Shown here: in pieces, positions 58,190 through 64,000 of the stretch
Position numbering within the stretch: the stretch's first letter is position 1
Layout of the letters: each line of letters starts with the position of its first letter
NCBI RefSeq assembly: GCF_003202285.1
Contig: NZ_MASW01000007.1
Coordinates: forward strand, 496,001-560,000
Direction of reading: 5' to 3'
From: Prauserella muralis
GTDB lineage: Bacteria > Actinomycetota > Actinomycetes > Mycobacteriales > Pseudonocardiaceae
Length of the DNA: 64,000 nucleotides
Notes under the pieces: generated by a model
Told to the model about the DNA's origin: nothing
What the model saw: the letters and a program-made list of their open reading frames with translations, nothing else
The model's database searches: none
Made by a program: the position numbers and the translations under genes

Positions 58190-58375
58190 GATCGTTTCGT
58201 CCTGGACGCGTCGGCGCTGGTCCCCGTCGCGCGCTCGCCGCACCGGTCCCTGGTGCCCCGGGTATGGCAGCTGCGGCACGCGATCCCGCCCTACGACGCC
58301 GCCTACGTCGCCCTCGCCGGGGAGCAGGGCGTGCCGCTCGTCACCAGCCGCGCTCGGCAAGCCGGTGCGGCTCCG
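58190..58375 (+). pseudogene. Remnant of a VapC-type PIN-domain toxin gene
   Basis: The reading frame has the PIN opening FVLDASALV and then jumps to a VapC C-terminal half, PRVWQLRHAIPPYDAAYVALA and VPLVTSRAR. The middle of about 50 residues, with the second acidic residue, is missing, consistent with an internal deletion. The frame runs into the end of pdxS. No antitoxin gene is seen. Assigned from motif spacing and family memory. Confidence 0.62.
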
Positions 58376-59255
58376 GCACGTCGTCGACGTTGATGCCGAC
58401 CATGGCCTCGCCGAGACCGCGCGACACCTTGGCGAGCACGTCCGGGTCGTCGTGGAAGGTGGTGGCCTTCACGATGGCCTCGGCCCGCTTGGCCGGGTCG
58501 CCGGACTTGAAGATGCCCGAGCCGACGAACACGCCCTCGGCCCCGAGCTGCATCATCATCGCCGCGTCGGCCGGGGTGGCGATGCCGCCCGCGGTGAACA
58601 GCACCACCGGCAGCTTGCCGGTCGCGGCGACCTCCTTGACCAGCTCGTACGGGGCCTGCAGCTCCTTGGCCGCCACGTAGAGCTCGTCCTCCGGCAGCGC
58701 GGAGAGCTTGCGCAGCTCCGCCCGGATCCGGCGCATGTGCGTGGTCGCGTTGGACACGTCGCCGGTGCCTGCCTCGCCCTTCGAGCGGATCATCGCGGCA
58801 CCCTCGTTGATCCGGCGCAGCGCCTCGCCGAGGTTGGTGGCCCCGCAGACGAACGGGACGGTGAACGCCCACTTGTCGATGTGGTTGGCGTAGTCGGCCG
58901 GGGTCAGCACCTCGGACTCGTCGATGTAGTCGACGCCGAGGGACTGCAGCACGCGCGCCTCGACGAAGTGGCCGATGCGGGCCTTGGCCATGACGGGGAT
59001 GGACACCGCGGAGATGATGCCGTCGATGAGGTCCGGGTCGCTCATCCGCGCGACTCCGCCCTGGGCACGGATGTCGGCGGGCACGCGCTCGAGCGCCATG
59101 ACCGCGACGGCGCCGGCGTCCTCGGCGATCTTGGCCTGCTCGGGGGTGACGACATCCATGATCACGCCACCCTTGAGCATCTCCGCCATCCCGCGCTTGA
59201 CCCGGGCGGTGCCGGTCTCGGAAACGGTGGAGCCGGTGGGCTGGGCGTCAGACAC
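58341..59255 (-). CDS. pdxS: Pyridoxal 5'-phosphate synthase PdxS
   Basis: Makes PLP from ribose 5-phosphate, glyceraldehyde 3-phosphate and ammonia from PdxT. The 304 residues show the TIM barrel with Asp34 (VIMDVV), Lys91 (VMAKARIGH) and GTGDVSNA-like sequence near 165. GTG start at 59255. Its promoter region contains a perfect GTTGAC-GG-GTCAAC palindrome and three spaced GTGGA cores that may bind a PdxR-type regulator. Confidence 0.96.
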   Translation of the reverse strand: MSDAQPTGSTVSETGTARVKRGMAEMLKGGVIMDVVTPEQAKIAEDAGAVAVMALERVPADIRAQGGVARMSDPDLIDGIISAVSIPVMAKARIGHFVEARVLQSLGVDYIDESEVLTPADYANHIDKWAFTVPFVCGATNLGEALRRINEGAAMIRSKGEAGTGDVSNATTHMRRIRAELRKLSALPEDELYVAAKELQAPYELVKEVAATGKLPVVLFTAGGIATPADAAMMMQLGAEGVFVGSGIFKSGDPAKRAEAIVKATTFHDDPDVLAKVSRGLGEAMVGINVDDVPEPHRLAERGW

Positions 59256-59284
59256 TGCGGGAGCCTTTCACGAAGGAATCGGGG

Positions 59285-59298
59285 GTTGACGGGTCAAC
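59285..59298. promoter_or_regulatory. Palindrome upstream of pdxS
   Basis: GTTGAC-GG-GTCAAC, perfect 6-base arms, 30 bases from the pdxS start. Possible operator. Next to it on the minus strand is TACAGT, a plausible -10 box. Confidence 0.45.
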
Positions 59299-59310
59299 TG
59301 TACGTCGGAC

Positions 59311-59356
59311 GTGGACCGCCGAAACAGGCCAGTGGATGGCAATCTCGGCAGTCCAC
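59311..59356. promoter_or_regulatory. Three GTGGA-type cores, possible PdxR (MocR) site
   Basis: GTGGAC (59311), GTGGAT (59332) and GTCCAC (59351, inverted) are spaced 21 and 19 bases apart, two helical turns. PdxR sites in corynebacteria contain AGTGG-type cores (from memory). No pdxR gene is in the window. Confidence 0.4.
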
Positions 59357-59407
59357 TTCCACCGCCTGGGTCCCCGCCCTTGCCGCCCGCTCCCAACGGG
59401 TGTGTGA

Positions 59408-59436
59408 TCGAGGTAACACCTCGACACCGACGTCGG
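59408..59436. promoter_or_regulatory. Palindromes in the EF-G-like gene leader
   Basis: TCGAGGT-AAC-ACCTCGA (59408-59424) and the 10-base palindrome CCGACGTCGG (59427-59436) lie directly before the ribosome-binding site of the EF-G-like gene. Could be an operator or leader hairpins. Confidence 0.45.
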
Positions 59437-59453
59437 CGCAAGGGAGACCCGCC

Positions 59454-61571
59454 ATGGCCGAGAAGCACGCGAGGAACGGAGACGCTGGGGCCGCGGTCGC
59501 TGTGGACGATCCCGGCAAGGTACGCAACGTGGTGCTCGTGGGCCCGTCCGGCTCCGGCAAGACCACACTCACCGAGGCCCTGCTCGTGGCGTCCGGCGCG
59601 CTCGGCAGGGCCGGTTCCGTCGTGGAGGGCACCACGGTGTGCGACCACGATCCCGCGGCGGTGCGGCAGCAGCGTTCGGTGGGGCTCTCGATCGCGCCGC
59701 TGATCCACCGCGACGTCAAGATCAACCTGATCGACACCCCCGGGTACGCGGACTTCGTCGGCGAGCTGCGGGCGGGGCTGCGCGCGGCCGACGCCGCGCT
59801 GTTCGTCGTCTCCGCGGGCGAGGGTGTCGACCCGGCCACGGTCGCGCTCTGGCAGGAGTGCGCCGCCGTCGGCATGCCCAGGGCCGTGCTGGTCGCCCGG
59901 CTCGACCACGCGCGGGCCGACGTCGAGGGCGAGATCGCGGCGTGCAGGCAGGCGTTCGGCGAGGGCGTGCTGCCGCTGTACCTGCCCGCGGGCGGCGGCA
60001 GGCGCGGGCTCATCGGGCTCATCACCCAGCGCTTCTTCGACTACTCCGGCGGCTATCCGCCCACCGTCACCGACCCCGACCCCGCTGACCTGGACCGCCT
60101 CACCGAGGCCCGCAACGAGCTGATCGAGGGCATCATCGCCGAGAGCGAGGACGAGACCCTCATGGATCGTTACCTCGCGGGCGAGGAGATCTCCGAGGAC
60201 ACCCTCATCGCCGACCTGGAGACCGCCGTCGCGCGCGGGTCGTTCCACCCGGTGATCCCGGTGTGCGCCGAGACGGGCGTCGGCCTTGCCGAGGTGCTCG
60301 ACGGCATCGTGCGGGCCTGCCCGTCACCGCTGGAGCACGCGCTGCCGGAGGTCACCTCGCCCGAGGGCGTACCGCACCCGCGGCTGGAGCCGGACCCGAA
60401 CGGGCCGCTGGCCGCGGAGGTCGTGCGCACCGCAGTCGACTCCTACGTGGGCCGGGTCTCGCTGGTGCGCGTCTTCTCCGGAACCCTGCGCCCGGAGCGG
60501 CCCGTGCACATCTCCGGCCACGGGCTGGCCGAGCGCGGCCACGAGGACCACGACGCCGACGAGCGCGTCGCCCACCTCTACTCCCCGCTCGGCTCCACGC
60601 TGCGCGAGGTGCCCTACTGCGTCGCGGGCGATCTGTGCGCGCTCACCAAGATCGGGTCCGCCGAGACGGGCGACACGGTGTCCTATCCGGACGATCCACT
60701 CCTGATGCAGCCGTGGCCCATGCCGGAGCCGCTGCTGCCCGTGGCGGTGGTGGCCAAGACCCGCAGCGACGAGGACGCGCTGGCGCGCAACCTGTCCCGG
60801 CTCGTCGCCGGTGACCCGACCCTGCGGCTGGAGCGCAACCCGGAGACCAACCAGCTGGTGCTGTGGTGCATGGGCGAGGCACACGCCGACGTGGTGCTGT
60901 CCCGGCTGCGTGCCGGCGGCGCCGAGGTGGACACCGAGCCGGTGCGCATCAGCCTGCGCTCGACGTTCGCGGGCAAGGCCACCGGGCACGGCAGGCACGT
61001 CAAACAGTCCGGAGGGCACGGCCAGTACGCGGTGTGCGACATCGAGGTGGAGCCGCTGCCGCGCGGCGCGGGCTTCGAGTTCGTCGACAAGGTCGTCGGC
61101 GGCGCGGTTCCCCACCAGTTCATCCCGAGCGTGGAGAAGGGCGTGCGCGCGCAGTTGCAGCGCGGGCTCCTCGACGACCACCCGGTGGTGGACGTGCGGG
61201 TGACCCTGTTCGACGGCAAGGCACACAGCGTCGACTCCTCCGACGCGGCGTTCCAGATGGCCGGCGCGCTGGCGCTCAAGGACGCGGCCGCCAAGACCCG
61301 GGTGCTGCTGCTGGAGCCGTTCGACGAGGTCACCGTGGTGCTGCCCGACGATCACCTGGGCACGGTGCTCGGCGACCTGTCGTCGCGGCGCGGCCGGGTG
61401 CTGGGCACCGAGTCCACCGCGGGCGGGAAGACGATCATCCGCGCCGAGGTGCCGTCCACGGAGCTGCTGCGCTACGCCATCGACCTGCGCTCCATGACGT
61501 CGGGCACGGCCAGCTTCACGCGGCGCCACGTGCGCTACGACCCGATGCCGGAAAGCCTCGCCGCGCGCTGA
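59454..61571 (+). CDS. fusA2: EF-G-like GTPase (EF-G2 / FusA2 type)
   Basis: A 705-residue translational-type GTPase. Domain I has Walker A GPSGSGKTT (30-38) and DTPGYADF; domains II-V follow with HVKQSGGHGQYA. The usual NKxD base-recognition motif is replaced by VARLDH, as remembered for the EF-G2 group. It is not the main EF-G; M. tuberculosis Rv0120c is a likely relative. ATG 59454 preceded by AGGGAG. Role possibly ribosome rescue or stress translation. Confidence 0.9.
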   Translation: MAEKHARNGDAGAAVAVDDPGKVRNVVLVGPSGSGKTTLTEALLVASGALGRAGSVVEGTTVCDHDPAAVRQQRSVGLSIAPLIHRDVKINLIDTPGYADFVGELRAGLRAADAALFVVSAGEGVDPATVALWQECAAVGMPRAVLVARLDHARADVEGEIAACRQAFGEGVLPLYLPAGGGRRGLIGLITQRFFDYSGGYPPTVTDPDPADLDRLTEARNELIEGIIAESEDETLMDRYLAGEEISEDTLIADLETAVARGSFHPVIPVCAETGVGLAEVLDGIVRACPSPLEHALPEVTSPEGVPHPRLEPDPNGPLAAEVVRTAVDSYVGRVSLVRVFSGTLRPERPVHISGHGLAERGHEDHDADERVAHLYSPLGSTLREVPYCVAGDLCALTKIGSAETGDTVSYPDDPLLMQPWPMPEPLLPVAVVAKTRSDEDALARNLSRLVAGDPTLRLERNPETNQLVLWCMGEAHADVVLSRLRAGGAEVDTEPVRISLRSTFAGKATGHGRHVKQSGGHGQYAVCDIEVEPLPRGAGFEFVDKVVGGAVPHQFIPSVEKGVRAQLQRGLLDDHPVVDVRVTLFDGKAHSVDSSDAAFQMAGALALKDAAAKTRVLLLEPFDEVTVVLPDDHLGTVLGDLSSRRGRVLGTESTAGGKTIIRAEVPSTELLRYAIDLRSMTSGTASFTRRHVRYDPMPESLAAR

Positions 61572-61595
61572 GCCGCGGCGGACGCCCCGGGCTGC

Positions 61596-62111
61596 TCAGA
61601 ACTCGAACCCGCCAGGGCGGCCGTTGCGGTCGGCGAGCAGCCCGGCGAGCGTGGCGACCGCGATCTCGGGCGGCGTGCGCGAGCCGATGTTGAGCCCCAC
61701 CGGGCGGTGCACGCGGGCGATGTCGTCCGGCGCGACGCCGAGGGCCGTCAGCGCGGCGACGTGCGGGCCCTCGTGCCGGGGGTTGCCGAGCACGCCGATC
61801 CAGCGTGCCGGGTGGGCCAGCGCGTCCCGCAGCAGCTCACCGAGCTCGGGGCGGTGGTGGTCGGTGACCACGACGTCGGCCGTGCCGTCCAGCTCGGGCA
61901 CCGCGGGCACGGCCCCGTCGGGCGCCTGGTCACGGTCCGGCTCCACGAGCACGGTGTCGTAGCCGAGGTCGCGGCCGTAGGCGAGCAGGTACCGCGCCAC
62001 CGGCGAGGCGAACACGGCCACCAGCGTGCGCTCGGTGACCTGCGGCTCGGCCGTGCCGTGGGCGACCTCGCAGGCGGGATCGTGCGGGGTGTCGGCGGGG
62101 TTGGCTGCCAT
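61596..62111 (-). CDS. Solo XdhC C-terminal (Rossmann) domain protein
   Basis: A 171-residue protein matching the XdhC C-terminal domain: LVAVFASPVARYLLAY and HRPVGLNIGSRTPPEIAVATLAG. The N-terminal XdhC domain with conserved Cys is absent. XdhC proteins help insert molybdenum cofactor into hydroxylases; none is encoded here. ATG 62111. Convergent with the EF-G-like gene. Confidence 0.82.
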   Translation of the reverse strand: MAANPADTPHDPACEVAHGTAEPQVTERTLVAVFASPVARYLLAYGRDLGYDTVLVEPDRDQAPDGAVPAVPELDGTADVVVTDHHRPELGELLRDALAHPARWIGVLGNPRHEGPHVAALTALGVAPDDIARVHRPVGLNIGSRTPPEIAVATLAGLLADRNGRPGGFEF

Positions 62112-62286
62112 GGCGGCCAGTCTCTCACGCGGCAGGCCGTCCGCCACTCGGTCAAGGCCGCCCCGCACCGGCGACAAGGCGCCACCGCCACGACGTGATC
62201 CGCGGCACTGCACCCGCCGCCGCTGTCACGTCCCGCCAGTGCCGCGCCGTCCGGAGGGTGGTGGACCGAGAGAAAAAGAGGACATC

Positions 62287-63627
62287 ATGCGCAAGATCCT
62301 CATCGTGGGCGGCGGCTACGCCGGCTTCTACACCGCCTGGACGCTCGAGAAGAAACTCCGTCGCGGCGAGGCCGAGGTCACTCTCGTCGACCCGCGCCCG
62401 TACCTGACCTACCAGCCGTTCCTGCCGGAGGTGGTGGCCGGCTCGGTCGAGGCGCGCCACGCCGCGGTGTCGCTGCGCCGTCACCTGCGCCGCACCCGCA
62501 TCGTCGCCGGGATGGTCACCGCGATCGACCACGAGCACCGCGTCGTCACCGTCCGGCCCGCCGACGGCGACATCGTCGAGCTCGGCTACGACTTCGTCGT
62601 CGTCACCGCGGGCGCGGTCACCCGGACCTTGCCCGTGCCCGGCGTCGGCGAGCGGGCGATCGGCCTCAAGCACGTCGAGGAGGCCGTCGCGATCCGCGAC
62701 ACGCTGCTCACGGCGTTCGACCGCGCCGCCACCCTCCCGCCCGGGCCGCTGCGGGCGAAGCTGCTCACAGTCACGTTCGTCGGTGGCGGCTTCTCGGGAG
62801 TCGAGGGCTTCGGCGAACTGCTGTCGCTGGCGACCGCGCTGCTCCGGCGATACCCCGAGCTGCGTCGTGACGAGCTGCGGTTCCACCTCGTGGAGGCCTC
62901 GGGCCGGATCCTGCCGGAGGTCACCGACCGGCCGGGCCGCTGGGTGGTGCGTTCGCTGGAGCGGCGGGGCGCCCGCGTCCACCTCGGCACGCAGGTGGTC
63001 TCGGCGGCCGGCGGGCACGTGGTGCTCTCCAGCGGCGAGGAGTTCGACTCGGAGCTCATCGTGTGGACCACCGGCAACGGCGCGAACCCGGTCACCGGCA
63101 GGCACACCGACCTGCCCGTCGACGAGCGCGGGCTGATCGTCGTGCGACCCGACCTGCAGGTGGGCACCCAGGCCGAGCCGGTGCCCGGCGCCTGGGCCGC
63201 GGGCGACGACGCCGCGGTCCCCGATCTCGCCTCGCCCGTCCCCGGCGCCCGCACGGTGCCCAACGCGCAGCACGCCTACCGCCAGGGCAAACTGCTCGCC
63301 CGCAACATCGTGGCGACACTGCGCGGCCGGAGGCCGAAGGAGTACGTGCACCGCAGCCTGGGCACGGTCGCGACGCTGGGCATCGGCCGCGGCATCTTCC
63401 AGTACCGGCGCCTCGTCATCACCGGGCTGCCTGCCTGGCTCCTGCACCGCGGCTACCACGTGCTGGCCGTGCCCACCTGGGAACGCAAGATCCGGGTGCT
63501 CGCGCTCTGGCTCACCGCGGCGCTGTTCGGCCGGGACATCCTCTCGCTCGCCTCGGTACAGCACCCGCGCCAGGCGTTCGTCGCCGGTGGGGAACCCGCC
63601 GTCCTCGCGGCGAAGGAGCCGTCATGA
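62287..63627 (+). CDS. ndh: Type II NADH dehydrogenase-like flavoprotein
   Basis: A 446-residue membrane-associated flavin oxidoreductase. The N-terminal FAD motif is VGGGYAGFYTA, a second nucleotide motif is FVGGGFSGVEGFGEL, and AAGDDAAVPD binds flavin. The C-terminal amphipathic region (LHRGYHVLAVPTWERKIRV) fits membrane binding. It probably passes electrons from NADH to menaquinone. ATG 62287 after GAGAGAAAAAGAGG; its stop overlaps the next gene start (ATGA). Confidence 0.85.
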   Translation: MRKILIVGGGYAGFYTAWTLEKKLRRGEAEVTLVDPRPYLTYQPFLPEVVAGSVEARHAAVSLRRHLRRTRIVAGMVTAIDHEHRVVTVRPADGDIVELGYDFVVVTAGAVTRTLPVPGVGERAIGLKHVEEAVAIRDTLLTAFDRAATLPPGPLRAKLLTVTFVGGGFSGVEGFGELLSLATALLRRYPELRRDELRFHLVEASGRILPEVTDRPGRWVVRSLERRGARVHLGTQVVSAAGGHVVLSSGEEFDSELIVWTTGNGANPVTGRHTDLPVDERGLIVVRPDLQVGTQAEPVPGAWAAGDDAAVPDLASPVPGARTVPNAQHAYRQGKLLARNIVATLRGRRPKEYVHRSLGTVATLGIGRGIFQYRRLVITGLPAWLLHRGYHVLAVPTWERKIRVLALWLTAALFGRDILSLASVQHPRQAFVAGGEPAVLAAKEPS

Positions 63628-64000
63628 CCGAACACCGCATCGCCACCTCCGTACTCGTCATCGGCACCGGCGGCGCCGGTCTGCGTGCCGCGATCGAGCT
63701 GGCCGAGCGCGGCGTCGGCGTCCTGCTGGTGGGCAAGCGAGCGCGCTCCGACGCGCACACCGTGCTCGCCGCGGGCGGGATCAACGCCGCGCTCGCCACG
63801 ATGGACCCCGAGGACTCCTGGCAGCAGCATGCGGCGGACACGGTGCAGGAGAGCTACCTGCTGGCGCATCCGGAGACGGTCCGGATCGTCACCGAGAACG
63901 CGGCACGGGGCATCGAGGACCTGCAGCGGTACGGAATGCCGTTCGCCCGCGAGGCCGACGGCCGCGTCTCCCAGCGGTTCTTCGGTGCGCACACCTACCG
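63624..64000 (+). CDS. Succinate dehydrogenase/fumarate reductase flavoprotein subunit, N-terminal part
   Basis: The first 125 residues of a flavoprotein of the SdhA/FrdA/L-aspartate oxidase superfamily: FAD motif LVIGTGGAGLRAA (11-23) and HTVLAAGGINAAL with His45 at the position of covalent FAD attachment in SdhA. The C-terminal three quarters are cut by the window edge. ATG 63624 overlaps the ndh-like stop, coupling the two respiratory genes. L-aspartate oxidase is a less likely alternative. Confidence 0.84.
   Translation, partial: MTEHRIATSVLVIGTGGAGLRAAIELAERGVGVLLVGKRARSDAHTVLAAGGINAALATMDPEDSWQQHAADTVQESYLLAHPETVRIVTENAARGIEDLQRYGMPFAREADGRVSQRFFGAHTY

Noticed and set aside
56991-59453. 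Long plus-strand frame continuing upstream of the EF-G-like gene for 821 codons
   Set aside because: Crosses the dioxygenase and pdxS genes on the other strand and contains no recognisable domain; the EF-G start with its ribosome-binding site is at 59454.

Overview
The window is very GC-rich, uses many GTG starts and chains genes by 4-base GTGA/ATGA overlaps, which points to an actinobacterium. Gene order follows, from memory, the Mycobacterium tuberculosis segment from efp (Rv2534c) to pdxS (Rv2606c): efp, pepQ, the aro genes, mltG, ruvX, alaS, rarA, aspS, an Rv2578c-type radical SAM gene, ppiase, relA, apt, secF/secD/yajC, ruvB/A/C, yebC, pdxT and pdxS. A DasR-controlled N-acetylglucosamine PTS and dispersed intergenic repeats with AATGCSGCATT-type cores suggest Pseudonocardiaceae (Amycolatopsis, Prauserella or Saccharomonospora relatives). 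No tRNA, rRNA, CRISPR array, prophage or intact insertion sequence was seen, and no gene-free stretch exceeds 300 bases.

Layout. 1-8.1 kb: efp (cut by the window edge), pepQ, a small membrane protein, a secreted GH43-like lipoprotein, and the shikimate run aroC-aroK-lipoprotein-aroB-aroQ, followed upstream by a prepilin peptidase. 8.2-18.6 kb: an accessory stretch between the prepilin peptidase and aroE. It holds a SigL/RslA sigma/anti-sigma operon facing a Rieske lipoprotein gene, the GlcNAc PTS (IIA, IIB, DasR-like regulator, IIC, HPr) with a dre operator, a phosphoribosyltransferase/hydrolase pair, a serine hydrolase, a 2-hydroxyacid dehydrogenase and a secreted phosphatase/nuclease. 18.6-25 kb: aroE-mltG-ruvX-alaS and two small membrane proteins. 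25-32.8 kb: oxidoreductase, rarA, SGNH hydrolase, APH-like protein, aspS and an SOS-type radical SAM gene. 33-37.3 kb: aldehyde dehydrogenase, IclR regulator, YibE/F transporter and a coiled-coil protein. 37.3-50.1 kb: membrane protein, glyoxalase-II-like protein, peptidyl-prolyl isomerase, enoyl-CoA hydratase, PPOX protein, relA-apt-secF-secD-yajC and ruvB-ruvA-ruvC. 50.2-53.3 kb: a secreted EEP protein, DUF4262 protein, yebC and pdxT. 53.3-58.3 kb: azlCD with an XRE/cupin regulator, an MFS pump with a TetR regulator, a dioxygenase and a vapC remnant, all lying between pdxT and pdxS. 58.3-64 kb: pdxS, an EF-G-like GTPase, a solo XdhC domain, a type II NADH dehydrogenase and the start of a succinate dehydrogenase/fumarate reductase flavoprotein.

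Regulation is unusually readable. Two face-to-face ECF promoters with identical 16-base spacers sit between sigL's operon and the Rieske gene. Two LexA boxes lie upstream of ruvC and of the radical SAM gene. A DasR dre site lies in the PTS cluster. A shared near-palindrome precedes both an IclR gene and its aldehyde dehydrogenase neighbour. Palindromes lie at the azlC/XRE and MFS/TetR divergent promoters, and strong hairpins separate yajC from secD. Two 89-base triple-core palindromic repeats lie 25.8 kb apart, each directly after a gene end.

The strongest leads for new biology are the SigL-Rieske-membrane protein module, the SOS-controlled radical SAM enzyme, and the three-core repeat family. 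All functional calls rest on reading motifs and recalled family knowledge; no database search was run.
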